The notes under the pieces were generated by a model. It made no database searches. It was not told the DNA's origin and was given only the letters and a program-made list of their open reading frames with translations. Below, one piece after another: positions 8,433 to 17,836 of a stretch of DNA of 64,000 bases. Position numbers and translations under genes: made by a program. The stretch is from JANQOH01 sp965200095. GTDB taxonomy: Bacteria > Pseudomonadota > Alphaproteobacteria > UBA7887. Location: positions 1,984,001 to 2,048,000 of the forward strand of contig OZ241350.1 in NCBI GenBank assembly GCA_965200095.1, given 5' to 3'. Position 1 is the stretch's first letter. Each line of letters starts with the position of its first letter.

Positions 8433-9821
8433 TCACCACTCCTTGTCCCTGCCCGATATGCCGAGCGATTTCAGCTTGCGGTGGAGCGCCGACCGCTCCA
8501 TGCCGACGAAGGACGCCGTGCGCGAGATATTGTGCCCGAAACGCACCACCTGCGCCCGCAGATATTCCCGCTCGAACACTTCGCGCGCCTTGCGTAGCGG
8601 CAGCCCCATGACCTCGGCGCCGTCATGCTCCCCCACCCCGGAGGGCGCCGCCGTGAGAAGGTCGGGCGGCAGCATGTCGGCGCGCACCGACGCCTCCGCC
8701 TCGCCCGGCGCCATGATCAGGACCCAGTCCACGACGTTGCGCAACTGGCGGATGTTCCCCGGCCAGTCGCAGGTCTGGAGGACGGCGATCGCGTCGTCGC
8801 CGATGACGCGCGGCGCGAGGCCGTGCGTCGCCGAGGCGCGCTCGACGAAATGCCGCACCAGCGCCGGGATGTCGTCGCGCCGTTCCGCCAGCGACGGAAC
8901 CCGCAGCGGCACCACGTTCAGCCGGTAATAGAGGTCCTCGCGGAATCTTTTGGCGTGGATCTCCGCCGCCAGGTCGCGGCTCGTGGAGGCGATGACCCGC
9001 ACGTCCACCGAAATGGCGCGATTGCCGTTCACCCGGCGAAAGGTCTGGTCCTGAAGGACGCGGAGGATCTTGCCCTGGGTCTCCAGCGGCATGTCCGCCA
9101 CTTCGTCCAGGAGGAGCGTCCCCCCGTGCGCCTGTTCGAGCAAGCCGATCTTGCGAGCCCCGCCGGCGGCGGAGTCCTCCGCCCCGAAGAGTTCCGCCTC
9201 GAAGCGCTCCGGCGCGAGCACCGCCGCGTTGATGGCGACGAACGGCGCCTCGGCGCGCGGCGACAACCGGTGGACGAGGCGCGCGGCGACTTCCTTGCCG
9301 CATCCGGGCGGCCCCGTGATCAGCACCCGGCTGCCGGTTCCTGAGACGCGCGCTATGGTCTGGCGAACGCTCTTCATCGGCAGGGACACGCCGATCATGT
9401 CCGCCGCGGCGTCGGCCCTCTCACGCAGTTCGCGCAATTCCCGGCGCAACCGCCGGTGCTCCAGCGCGCGCCTGACCGCAAGCAGCATCCGCTCCGCCGC
9501 GAAGGGTTTCTCGATGAAATCGTAGGCGCCCATATGGATCGCCTGGACAGCGGTTTCGATGGTGCCGTGGCCGCTGATCATGATCACCGACAGTTCCGGG
9601 TCGCGGGTCCGCAGTTCCTTGAGCAGCCCGAGTCCGTCCAGCGGGCTGTCGCGCAGCCAGATGTCGAGAAGCGCGAGATGCGGGCGGCGGACCGCCGCCT
9701 GGGCCAGCGCGCTGTCGGCGCCCGCCGCCTCGCGCGCGGCATAGCCTTCGTCCACCAGTATCCCGGCGATCGCGGCGCGGATGTCCTCTTCGTCGTCGAC
9801 GATGAGAATGTCACCGGGCAT
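8433..9821 (-). CDS. ntrX: nitrogen/redox response regulator NtrX
   Basis: The start was set at ATG 9821 (MPGDILIVDDEEDIR), giving 462 residues; further upstream codons read through ntrY. It has a receiver domain with phospho-acceptor Asp53 in LLDIWLRD, then an AAA+ domain with Walker A GPPGCGKE and GGTLLLDEVADMP as Walker B. A Fis-type HTH closes the protein (ISRTASFVGMERSALHRKL). The sigma54-contacting GAFTGA loop is absent: after LFGAEDSAAGG the sequence passes directly to RKIGLLEQA. NtrX proteins of this class commonly lack it, so direct sigma54 activation is unlikely. It overlaps ntrY by 11 bases and is its cognate regulator. Confidence 0.95.
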   Translation of the reverse strand: MPGDILIVDDEEDIRAAIAGILVDEGYAAREAAGADSALAQAAVRRPHLALLDIWLRDSPLDGLGLLKELRTRDPELSVIMISGHGTIETAVQAIHMGAYDFIEKPFAAERMLLAVRRALEHRRLRRELRELRERADAAADMIGVSLPMKSVRQTIARVSGTGSRVLITGPPGCGKEVAARLVHRLSPRAEAPFVAINAAVLAPERFEAELFGAEDSAAGGARKIGLLEQAHGGTLLLDEVADMPLETQGKILRVLQDQTFRRVNGNRAISVDVRVIASTSRDLAAEIHAKRFREDLYYRLNVVPLRVPSLAERRDDIPALVRHFVERASATHGLAPRVIGDDAIAVLQTCDWPGNIRQLRNVVDWVLIMAPGEAEASVRADMLPPDLLTAAPSGVGEHDGAEVMGLPLRKAREVFEREYLRAQVVRFGHNISRTASFVGMERSALHRKLKSLGISGRDKEW

Positions 9822-12087
9822 GATGCATCCCGGGGTTGTCGGGGCTTTCGGCGCGGGCCTCGCCGCGGCGCGGAAATTCGAGACGCGCGCGGGCGCCTCC
9901 CAGCGGACCGTCGTCCAGCGCCACCCTGCCGCTGTGATCCTCCATGACTTTCTTGACGATGGCAAGACCGAGCCCCGTGCCGCGTTCGCGGGTCGTCACG
10001 TAAGGTTCGGTCAGGCGCGCCCTCAGGTCGGCGGCCGCCGGCAGCCCGCACCCGTTGTCGTCGACGACCACGGCGGCGAGGCCGTCTGCGCCGTTTTCGA
10101 CTTCGATCTCGACGCGGCCGCCGGGCCTTCCGCCCTCCGGCGTGGCGCGCCGATCGATCGCATCGACGGCGTTCTTCAACAGATTGGTGACCGCCTGTCC
10201 CACCTGCACCGCATCGCAGCGAACCGGCGCCGGGCCGTCGGGCCGGCGAAGCGCGAACGCGATGTCGTCGCGCGCCATGGCTTGCAGCGACACCGCTCGT
10301 TCGACCACGGGCGCGAGGTCGGTTTCGGCCAACACCGGAGCGGGCATCCGCGCGAAAGACGAAAATTCGTCGACCATCGCCCGCATCGCGCCGACCTGCC
10401 GGACGATCGTGTCGATACACGCCTCGAACAATTGGGCGTCCGGTTGCGCGCCGGGGTCGTCGCGGCGCGCTCGGTTGCGCCGCAGGCGTTCGGCCGCCAG
10501 CTGGATGGGCGTGAGAGGGTTCTTGATCTCATGCGCGATGCGCCGCGCCACGCCCGCCCAGGCGGCGGCCCGCTGGGCGCGAACCAGATCGGTGATGTCG
10601 TCGAAAGTGACCACCGCGCCTGCCGGACGTCCGGCGTCGGTTTGCGCGGTCATGCGCACCAGAAGTTCCCTGGCGCGTCCGCCGCGCAATATCGAGACCC
10701 TGTCCTGCACCAGCCGTTGTTTCCGACCCCGAAGGGAGCGCAGCAGGCCCGCCATTTCGGGGACGGCGGCGGCGAGTTGGCGACCGATCAGGTCGTCGGC
10801 CTCGCATGCGAGGAGCTGCAACGCCGAACGGTTGGGCAGATAGATACGGCCGTTGCGGTCGAGGCCGAGAACGCCTGCCGACACGCCGAACAATATGGCT
10901 TCGGTGAACAGACGGCGGTTGTCGATCTGCCGGTTCGCTTCGATCAATTCCGCGCGCTGGCTTTCGAGCTGTCCCGTCATGCGGTTGAAGGCGCGCGCCA
11001 GCGCGTCCAGTTCGTTGTCCGCCTCGCCCTCGGGCAGCCGGGTGTCGAGGCCGCCCGCGCGCACGCGCTCCGTCGCCGCCATCAGCGCCGAGATCGGGCG
11101 CACCATCCGGTTGGCGAACACCAGGCCCAGCCACACCGCGGTCAGCAACAGCAGCAGCGACACCACCACGTAGAAAAGCGTGAAGGTGATCTGGATGTTG
11201 GACCTCCGTAAATCCAGGTCGCGGTAGTCGCTCACCGCCTCGGTCAGTCGCGTCACATGGTCGAGCACCTCCGAATCGGCGAACCGCCCGACATAGAGGA
11301 AATGGCCGATCAAGGCGTCGATGCGCGCCAGCGCGCGCACGCGGTCGCTTTCGTCGTTGGTCATCACCACCGCCTCCCCCGCCGCGGCGCGCTGGATGGC
11401 GGCATTGGGAACGGGGTCGAAGGCGAGCACGAAACTGAGCTTGCCTTGCGCCAGAACCTGTCCGTCGGCGCGCAGGATCAGCGCTTCGGTCAGCGAGCGT
11501 TCTTCCGCGAGTTCCTGAAGCAGCCGCGACAGGGCGGCCGGCGACGCCAGCCGCCGCGGGTCCTGCCGGTTGAGCGTTGCCACCATCGACAGGATGTCGG
11601 CGCGGATGAACTCCCTGTGGTCGCGGGCATAGGCTTCGGAGATGGCGATCGAACGGTCGAGCGCGGTGCGCATCCGCTCGTTGAACCACGCCTGAATGCC
11701 GAGGTTGAAGAACAGCGCCGAGAACACCGCGACGATGATCGCCGGCGCCACCGCAAGCGCGCCGAACATCCCGACGAAGCGCGCGTGAAGGCGCGAACCC
11801 ACGGAGCCTTGCCGGCGCGCCTGCCAGAGCCCAGCCAGACGCCACGCAACCAGGGCGCCGAGACCGAGAAGCAAGACGAGGTCGATGTTCAGCAGCACGA
11901 ATATCGCGTTCGGGCTCCCGCCGGGCGGCGCGATGAAGCCGCTCAACATTCCGAAGGTGGCGATACCCGCGAGCAGCGCCGCCACCGTCACGGCGACGGC
12001 GAAGTTCCGGCTCGCGCCGACGCGCCGCACCGCGGCCAGCGCGCGGCGCGGCAGGGGAGCGGCGGCGGCCGCCGCCGCAACGCTCAT
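9811..12087 (-). CDS. ntrY: sensor histidine kinase NtrY
   Basis: This 758-residue membrane kinase has N-terminal hydrophobic segments around residues 28-50, 60-82 and 103-127, a periplasmic region, another transmembrane segment near 285-310, then HAMP (RMVRPISALMAATERVRAGG) and a PAS domain. The H box is RRIAHEIKNPLTPIQLAAERL, and the ATPase domain has N box LLKNAVDAI, VDDNGCGLP and GTGLGLAIVKKV. It phosphorylates NtrX and responds to redox and nitrogen status in related bacteria. Its ATG overlaps the ntrC stop (ATGA), so ntrB-ntrC-ntrY-ntrX form one transcription unit. Length and domain order match the family. Confidence 0.96.
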   Translation of the reverse strand: MSVAAAAAAAPLPRRALAAVRRVGASRNFAVAVTVAALLAGIATFGMLSGFIAPPGGSPNAIFVLLNIDLVLLLGLGALVAWRLAGLWQARRQGSVGSRLHARFVGMFGALAVAPAIIVAVFSALFFNLGIQAWFNERMRTALDRSIAISEAYARDHREFIRADILSMVATLNRQDPRRLASPAALSRLLQELAEERSLTEALILRADGQVLAQGKLSFVLAFDPVPNAAIQRAAAGEAVVMTNDESDRVRALARIDALIGHFLYVGRFADSEVLDHVTRLTEAVSDYRDLDLRRSNIQITFTLFYVVVSLLLLLTAVWLGLVFANRMVRPISALMAATERVRAGGLDTRLPEGEADNELDALARAFNRMTGQLESQRAELIEANRQIDNRRLFTEAILFGVSAGVLGLDRNGRIYLPNRSALQLLACEADDLIGRQLAAAVPEMAGLLRSLRGRKQRLVQDRVSILRGGRARELLVRMTAQTDAGRPAGAVVTFDDITDLVRAQRAAAWAGVARRIAHEIKNPLTPIQLAAERLRRNRARRDDPGAQPDAQLFEACIDTIVRQVGAMRAMVDEFSSFARMPAPVLAETDLAPVVERAVSLQAMARDDIAFALRRPDGPAPVRCDAVQVGQAVTNLLKNAVDAIDRRATPEGGRPGGRVEIEVENGADGLAAVVVDDNGCGLPAAADLRARLTEPYVTTRERGTGLGLAIVKKVMEDHSGRVALDDGPLGGARARLEFPRRGEARAESPDNPGMHHAR

Positions 12088-13535
12088 GCCGGTCCCCGCG
12101 CGACGTCGATGTCGAGGTCGCGGATCTTCTTGCGCAGCGTGTTGCGGTTGAGACCGAGAACGGCCGCTGCCCTGAGCTGATTGCCGCGCGTCGCCGCGAG
12201 GGTGCGCAGGATGAGCGGGCGTTCGACCTGACGCAGGACGCGCCCGTAGAGCCCGGGCTCCGGCAACGTTCCCTTGTGCGCCGCGAAATGGCGCGCGAGG
12301 CAGCGGTCCACGCTGTCCTCGACGCCGTCGTCTTCCGGCAGGCCGTCGAATTGGGCGCGCTCCCGCGCGCCGCCGATTTCGTTCGCGACGATGGCGTCGT
12401 CGATCGTCTCTTCGACGTAGAGCGCCGCGATCCGCCGGAGGAGGTTCTCGAGTTCGCGGACGTTCCCCGGCCAGCTGTGGGCCTTCAGGCGCTCGATGCC
12501 CCGGGCGCCGATCCGTTTCGCCGGCAGTCCCTCGGCGCGCACGCGGTCGAGAAGATGGGTCGCCAGCAGCGGCATGTCGTCGAGGCGCTCGCGCAGCGGC
12601 GGCAGGCGCAGCGGCGCCACGTTGAGACGGTAATAGAGGTCTTCGCGAAACCGCCCCTTTTCGATCGAGGCCGTAAGGTCGCGATGCGTCGCGGCGACGA
12701 TGCGAACATCGGCGCGAATCGGGCGTCGCCCTCCCACCGTCGTATATTCGCCCTGCTGGAGGACGCGCAGAAGCCGGGTCTGCGCCTCAGGGGGCATGTC
12801 GCCGATCTCGTCCAGGAACAGCGTGCCGCCGTCGGCTTGCTCGAAACGTCCCGCGGCGCGCGCCGCCGCCCCGGTGAACGCGCCGCGTTCGTGGCCGAAC
12901 AGTTCGCTTTCGATCAGATCGCGCGGGATCGCCGCCATGTTGACGGCGACGAAGGCGCGGTCGCGCCGCTTGCCGAAATCGTGCAACGCGCGCGCGACGA
13001 GTTCCTTGCCGGTTCCCGATTCCCCGGTGATCAACACCGTCAGGTCGGTCGCCGCAAGCCGCGCGAGCGCCCGGTAGACATCCTGCATCGCCGGCGAGCG
13101 CCCGACCAGCGGCAGCGAATCCTCGGGCTCGGGCGGGGCCTCCTCCTCCGCCCCCTCGCCGGCTCGCCGGCTCGCGAGCGCCCGTTGCACGGTGGCGGTG
13201 AGTTCGTCGAGGTCGAACGGCTTGGGAAGATATTCGTAAGCGCCGTGTTCGTTGGCGCGGATTGCGGTCATCAGCGTGTTGCGCGCGCTCATGACGATCA
13301 CCGGCAGGTCGGGCCTCGCCCGCCTGATCCGCGGCAGCAGGTCCAGACCGTCGCCGTCGGGCATGACCACGTCGGCGACCACAAGATCGCCGGCCCCCGC
13401 CCTGGCCCAGCGCCAGAGCGACTCCGCGCTGCCGGTGGCGCGCACGGCGTAACCCAGGCCGCCGAGAGCGCGGCCGATGACCGTGCGGAGCGTCCGGTCG
13501 TCATCGGCGACGAGAATTGTCGCGTCTTCGCTCAT
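12084..13535 (-). CDS. ntrC: nitrogen regulation response regulator NtrC
   Basis: The 483-residue regulator has a receiver domain (acidic pocket ADDD, phospho-acceptor Asp55 in VVADVVMPDGDG), then an AAA+ domain with Walker A GESGTGKE. It contains the intact sigma54-binding ERGAFTGA loop and FLDEIGDMPPEAQTRLLRVLQ. The C-terminal Fis HTH (RAAAVLGLNRNTLRKKIRDL) binds enhancer sites. It activates nitrogen-limitation genes through sigma54. It lies 6 bases after ntrB and overlaps ntrY by 4 bases. Unlike the neighbouring NtrX, it retains all motifs needed for sigma54 activation. Confidence 0.97.
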   Translation of the reverse strand: MSEDATILVADDDRTLRTVIGRALGGLGYAVRATGSAESLWRWARAGAGDLVVADVVMPDGDGLDLLPRIRRARPDLPVIVMSARNTLMTAIRANEHGAYEYLPKPFDLDELTATVQRALASRRAGEGAEEEAPPEPEDSLPLVGRSPAMQDVYRALARLAATDLTVLITGESGTGKELVARALHDFGKRRDRAFVAVNMAAIPRDLIESELFGHERGAFTGAAARAAGRFEQADGGTLFLDEIGDMPPEAQTRLLRVLQQGEYTTVGGRRPIRADVRIVAATHRDLTASIEKGRFREDLYYRLNVAPLRLPPLRERLDDMPLLATHLLDRVRAEGLPAKRIGARGIERLKAHSWPGNVRELENLLRRIAALYVEETIDDAIVANEIGGARERAQFDGLPEDDGVEDSVDRCLARHFAAHKGTLPEPGLYGRVLRQVERPLILRTLAATRGNQLRAAAVLGLNRNTLRKKIRDLDIDVARGPA

Positions 13536-13541
13536 CGTCGT

Positions 13542-14642
13542 TCACTCGTCGTCGGCCATCGCCGGCAGCCGGACCCGGAAAACGGTGCGCCCGGGCCGTG
13601 TTTCGAACTCCACCACCCCGCCGTGGTTCTCGACGATGCTCGCCACCAGCGCCAGACCGAGGCCCGCGCCGTTGTGGCGGGTCGTGACGAAGGGTTCGAA
13701 CAGGGTCTCGCGCAGGTCTTCGGGAATGCCGCGCCCGTTGTCCTCGACCGACGCGACGATGGGCAGATCGAGAGCCTTGCCCCCGCCGCCGGGGGCAAAT
13801 TTGAAACCGAACCGGTAGCGGGTGGAAAGCGCGATCTCGCCGTCGCGCGCCGGCGCCGCCTCGGCGGCGTTTTTCACGAGGTTCAGGAACACCTGCACCA
13901 GCTGGTCGCGGTTGCCCCACACTTTCGGCAGCGACGGATCGTAACGTTCGACGAAGCGCGCCCCGGTCGCGCCCTGCTGAAGCCGCCGGACATGCTCGAG
14001 AACGCTGTGGATGTTGACGCGCTCCCCCGCCGGCGGACGGTCGTCGGAGAAGGCGTCGACACGGTCGACCAGCTGGCGGATGCGGTCGGTCTCCTCGCAG
14101 ATCATTTGCGCCAGTTCGCGTTCGGGCCCGCCGACCGAGCGTTCGATCAGCTGCGCGGCGCCGCGGATGCCGGAAAGCGGGTTCTTCACCTCGTGGGCCA
14201 GCACCGCCCCCATGCCGGCCACCGAACGCGCCGCGGAGCGGTGATTGAGATGCCTGTCGATGATGCGCGCCATCGAACGTTCGACCAAGCAGACGAGAAG
14301 CCCGCCTTCGCCGTCGCCGAGCGGAGTGACGTGCACGTCCGCCAAGCGCTCGCCCAGCCGCGGGCTCGACAGCGCGACGCCGTATTCGCGCACGCCGGCG
14401 CCGCCGCGCGCCGCCAGTTCCGCCAGCGCGACCAGCGGACTGTCGGGCGGCAGCAATTCCGCGAGCCGGTGGCGGGCGAGATAGGCGCTGCCCGCGCCGA
14501 GCAACTGTTCGGCGGCGGGATTCGCGAACTCGATACGCCCCGAATCGCCCAGCGCGAGGACGGCGATCGGCATGGCGCCGAGAAGCGCCGCCGCGGCGGC
14601 GGATTCTGTCCGCCCGGAGGGAGTCGCCGCGTCCATCGCCAT
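13542..14642 (-). CDS. ntrB: nitrogen regulation sensor histidine kinase NtrB (GlnL)
   Basis: This soluble kinase has a PAS domain (MPIAVLALGDSGRIEFANPAAEQLLG), an H box in VLAHEVKNPLSGIRGAAQLI, N box LNLVKNAAEAA and ATPase motifs VEDNGRGIP and GAGLGLALVASIV. It phosphorylates or dephosphorylates NtrC under control of PII. The start is uncertain: ATG 14642 (366 aa) was chosen; ATG 14636 and TTG 14720 are in frame, and none has a strong ribosome site. In many relatives dusB precedes ntrB in the operon; here a CDF transporter gene occupies that place and the ntr operon probably starts near 14.65-14.75 kb. Confidence 0.94.
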   Translation of the reverse strand: MAMDAATPSGRTESAAAAALLGAMPIAVLALGDSGRIEFANPAAEQLLGAGSAYLARHRLAELLPPDSPLVALAELAARGGAGVREYGVALSSPRLGERLADVHVTPLGDGEGGLLVCLVERSMARIIDRHLNHRSAARSVAGMGAVLAHEVKNPLSGIRGAAQLIERSVGGPERELAQMICEETDRIRQLVDRVDAFSDDRPPAGERVNIHSVLEHVRRLQQGATGARFVERYDPSLPKVWGNRDQLVQVFLNLVKNAAEAAPARDGEIALSTRYRFGFKFAPGGGGKALDLPIVASVEDNGRGIPEDLRETLFEPFVTTRHNGAGLGLALVASIVENHGGVVEFETRPGRTVFRVRLPAMADDE

Positions 14643-14757
14643 CGCCGGGGAAGAAGGTCCGGAGCGCACCGTCAGCGCCCTGAAATTGGGCAGCGTAAAG
14701 GGATAGAGTCCCGAAAGCAATCTCTCGGCCTTCGGCGTTCGCCGGCCCTCGTCTCGC

Positions 14758-15672
14758 CTATGGCCCCGGCGGCCGTCCCTCCCGGACGCGGTCGTCGGGA
14801 CAGTCGCCGCGCTCGACCTGCACCGTGGAATGCGCGATCCCGAAACTGCCGGAAAGCACCGCCTTGATTCGGCCCACCGTCGATGGCGCGTCAGCCGTCT
14901 CGTCCACAGCGGCGTGGAGCGTCAATATCGGCCGCTCGCCGGTCAGCGCCCATACGTGTACGTGGTGGATATTGACGATTCCGGGGACCTGCGCGGTCAA
15001 CGCCGCGCACAGTTCGTCGATGTCGACTCCGCGGGGCGCCGCCTCCAGCAGGATGTGCGCCGACATTTTCAATACCCGCCACGCGCCGCGGGCGAGGATG
15101 GCGACGACGACCGCGGCGAGCAGGGGGTCCGCAAACCGCCAGTCGAACCACAACACCGCCAGGGCCGAGGCCATGGCGGCGACCGACCCCAGGAGGTCGC
15201 CCAGAACGTGCAGCGCCGCGCTGCGGAGATTGAGGTCGTCGGCCCTGCGCAGTATCCGCCAGGCGACGGCGTTGACGACGAACCCCGCGGCGGCGACAGT
15301 GAGGACGGGGAGCGGGAGGATCGGCTCCGGCGCCCGCAGCCGCGACATCGCCTCGAAGAGGATCCACCCGCACGCGGCGAACAGGGCGAGCGCGTTGACG
15401 AACGCCGCCAGCACCTGGAAACGGTGGTATCCGTACGTGAAACGCCGGTCGGGGGCGCGGCGCGACAGGCGCAGCGCCAGCCACGACATCCCCAGCGCCG
15501 AGGCGTCCAGAAACATGTGCCCCGCATCCGCCGCCAGGGCGAGCGAATTGCCGACATACGCGCCCGCCAGCTCCACCAGCATGAACGCCGAGATCAGCGC
15601 GAAAGCGCGCGAAAGCGCTGTTTCGCCGTCCGCCGGGGAAGCGGCGACGCTATCGTGCGGTTCGGCGGACAT
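14758..15672 (-). CDS. cation diffusion facilitator (CDF) family metal exporter
   Basis: The 304-residue protein has six predicted membrane helices and a C-terminal cytoplasmic domain. The CDF metal site is visible in TM2 (ADAGHMFLDASAL, HxxxD) and TM5 (ALHVLGDLLGS, HxxxD), a pattern of CzcD/ZitB-type Zn exporters driven by proton antiport. The C-terminal domain has VHVWALTGERPILTLHA, also typical. It is divergent from a ZIP-family importer gene 104 bases away, so the pair probably balances cytoplasmic zinc. It sits immediately upstream of ntrB. Zn specificity is inferred; Cd, Co or Fe remain possible. Confidence 0.9.
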   Translation of the reverse strand: MSAEPHDSVAASPADGETALSRAFALISAFMLVELAGAYVGNSLALAADAGHMFLDASALGMSWLALRLSRRAPDRRFTYGYHRFQVLAAFVNALALFAACGWILFEAMSRLRAPEPILPLPVLTVAAAGFVVNAVAWRILRRADDLNLRSAALHVLGDLLGSVAAMASALAVLWFDWRFADPLLAAVVVAILARGAWRVLKMSAHILLEAAPRGVDIDELCAALTAQVPGIVNIHHVHVWALTGERPILTLHAAVDETADAPSTVGRIKAVLSGSFGIAHSTVQVERGDCPDDRVREGRPPGP

Positions 15673-15776
15673 GGCGGCGGCCGGCGTCGATACGGCTTGA
15701 CAGAGGCGCCATCATAACATTCGTCCCTCCGCCGCGCAGTCGGCGGCGCCGACGATTCAGCGGGAGTGCCACCTTC

Positions 15777-16670
15777 ATGCCTTTCTCGACTTTCGATCTC
15801 GTCGCCATGGCCGCGATTTTCGCGGTCGCGCTCGCCGGCGGCCTTATTACCATTCGCATGGCGCAGCACCGCGGACGGCGTTTTTTCCGCCTCGCCAACG
15901 CCTTCGCCGCCGGGCTGTTCCTCGGGATCGGATTCCTTCACATGCTCCCCGAAAGCGCGGAGATGATCGACGGCCTCGTCGATTATCCCCTCGCCGCGTT
16001 GCTCGCACTGCTGGGACTCGTCACACTCCTGTCGGTCGACCGGGTCGCTTTTGCCGGACTTTCGCAGACGCCGCAATCCGCGTCTCCGCGCCCCTGGTTC
16101 CTCCTCGCGGCGCTCTCGGTCCATTCGCTCATCGTCGGGGTCGCGCTGGGTCTCGAGCCCGGAATCGTCGGTTCGCTGGCGCTCTTTTCGGCCATCCTCT
16201 TCCACAAGGCGTCCGATGTCTTCGCGCTGATCGTCAACGCCCATGCGGAGGGGGTCGCCGTGGATCGCCAGAGGGCCATGCTCGTCTTTTTCTCCCTGGT
16301 CACGCCGGCGGGGATCGCCATCGGATCGGCCGCCACCGACGGCGCCGCGGCGGTAGTGGCGGCGGGAAGCGTCGGCGCGTTCGCGGCCGGAACGATTATC
16401 TACGTCGCCATTGTCGTGATCGCCGACCGGGAGAGCGGGCAGCGCGACGCCGCCGCGCCATCGACGGGCAACAATGACTTGTGGGCCAGTGTCGGACTGA
16501 TCTTCGCCGGGGTCGCCCTGACCGCCGCGCTCGTCGTCGCCGACGTTCACGGCCACGGCGACGGGCATGGCCCGCACGCCGGCGCGGACGCCATCGACAG
16601 CGCGTATGACGGGGATCGCGCAGGCCGGGAAGAACCGCCGGCGCCGACATCGCAGCAGCCCTTGCCATGA
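15777..16670 (+). CDS. ZIP family metal transporter
   Basis: The 297-residue membrane protein has about eight hydrophobic segments. ZIP signatures are present: HSLIVGVALGLEPG (TM4 HSxxxGxxxG) and LFHKASDVFAL (TM5 HKxxD), which form the binuclear metal site. The C-terminal tail is His-rich (DVHGHGDGHGPHAG), a likely metal sensor or chaperone segment. A Shine-Dalgarno-like GGGAG precedes the ATG. It overlaps ispDF by 4 bases (ATGA), unusual for a metal transporter. It is divergent from the CDF exporter, suggesting joint zinc regulation from the short intergenic region (15673-15776), though no Zur-like box could be identified. Confidence 0.88.
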   Translation: MPFSTFDLVAMAAIFAVALAGGLITIRMAQHRGRRFFRLANAFAAGLFLGIGFLHMLPESAEMIDGLVDYPLAALLALLGLVTLLSVDRVAFAGLSQTPQSASPRPWFLLAALSVHSLIVGVALGLEPGIVGSLALFSAILFHKASDVFALIVNAHAEGVAVDRQRAMLVFFSLVTPAGIAIGSAATDGAAAVVAAGSVGAFAAGTIIYVAIVVIADRESGQRDAAAPSTGNNDLWASVGLIFAGVALTAALVVADVHGHGDGHGPHAGADAIDSAYDGDRAGREEPPAPTSQQPLP

Positions 16671-17836
16671 CCGCGGCGGCGCCGGACGGCGGCGCCGACG
16701 CTGTCGCGCTCGTCGTCGCCGCCGGCCGCGGCAAGCGATTCGGACCCGGCGCGCCCAAGCAATATCGCCTCCTGGGCGGGCGCACCGTGCTTGAGCGCAG
16801 CCTGCGCGCATTCCTCGAACATCCGGCGATCGACTGCGTCCAGGCGGTGATCCATCGCGACGACCGGGCGCTCTACGACAACGCTACGGCCGGCCTCGAT
16901 CTTCCCGAACCGGCGTTCGGCGGGCCGACGCGGCAGAGCTCGGTCCGCCTCGGCCTGGAAGCGCTCGCCGCCCGTCCGCCCCGCTGCGTCGCGATTCACG
17001 ACGCCGCGCGCCCGCTCGTCGACGCCGACGCCGTCTCGCGCGCCCTCGCCGCGCTGGACTCCCACGCCGGAGCGGTGGCGGCGACGCCCGTCCGCGACAC
17101 CCTCAAGCGCCTCGCCGGCGAGACCGTCGTCGAGACCGTTCCCCGCGAGTCCCTGTGGCGCGCGCGAACGCCGCAAGCCTTCCGCTTCGACGATATCCTT
17201 GCCGCTCACCGCGCCGTTACGGAAACCGACCTTCCCGACGACGCCGCCGTCGCCGAACGGGCGGGCCTGAGCGTGGTCGCGGTCGAATGCGCCGCCGACA
17301 ACCTCAAGATCGCCACGGAGGAGGATTTGGCCCTCGCCGAACGCTTGCTTCCACGGACGTTGCGCGTCGGCAACGGTTTCGACGTCCATCGCTTCGCCCC
17401 GGGCGGCGGCGTGACGCTGTGCGGTGTGACGATTCCCCACGACCGGCGCCTCGTCGGCCATTCCGACGCCGACGTGGCCCTGCACGCGGTCGCCGACGCG
17501 CTCCTCGGCGCGGTGGCGGCCGGCGACATCGGCGCCTTGTTTCCGTCCGGCGACCCGCGCTGGGCCGGGCAGGATTCGGCTTTTTTCCTGCGCCGCTCGT
17601 GCGAGGCGGTCGCCGCCGCAAGCGGCCGCGTCCTGCATGTGGACCTGACGCTGATCTGCGAAAGACCGCGCATCGCGCCCTACCGGGCAGCCATGCGCGA
17701 ACGCCTCGCGGCGCTGCTTCGCCTCCCCGACGGCGCCGTGAGCGTGAAGGCGACGACGACCGACGGCCTCGGCTTCGCCGGACGGATCGAAGGGATCGCC
17801 GCACAGGCGACGGCGACCGTCGAGGCGGCGGCGTGA
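16667..17836 (+). CDS. ispDF: bifunctional 2-C-methyl-D-erythritol 4-phosphate cytidylyltransferase / 2,4-cyclodiphosphate synthase
   Basis: The 389-residue fusion catalyses two non-consecutive steps of the MEP isoprenoid pathway. The IspD half (about residues 8-225) begins with the nucleotide-binding AAGRGKRFGPGAPKQY and has HDAARPLVDADAV and RARTPQAFRF. The IspF half (from about residue 232) starts RVGNGFDVHRF, with DVHRF and HSDADVALHAVADALLGA as the Zn site, then DIGALFPSGDPRW and KATTTDGLGF. This fusion is common in alpha- and epsilonproteobacteria. It overlaps the ZIP gene upstream (4 bases) and pgpA downstream (GTGA). All expected motifs are intact. Confidence 0.97.
   Translation: MTAAAPDGGADAVALVVAAGRGKRFGPGAPKQYRLLGGRTVLERSLRAFLEHPAIDCVQAVIHRDDRALYDNATAGLDLPEPAFGGPTRQSSVRLGLEALAARPPRCVAIHDAARPLVDADAVSRALAALDSHAGAVAATPVRDTLKRLAGETVVETVPRESLWRARTPQAFRFDDILAAHRAVTETDLPDDAAVAERAGLSVVAVECAADNLKIATEEDLALAERLLPRTLRVGNGFDVHRFAPGGGVTLCGVTIPHDRRLVGHSDADVALHAVADALLGAVAAGDIGALFPSGDPRWAGQDSAFFLRRSCEAVAAASGRVLHVDLTLICERPRIAPYRAAMRERLAALLRLPDGAVSVKATTTDGLGFAGRIEGIAAQATATVEAAA

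Noticed and set aside
15673..15776. TTGACA at 15697-15702 considered as the ZIP-gene promoter
   Set aside because: No -10-like box occurs at 15-19 base spacing; nearest TAACAT is only 12 bases away.
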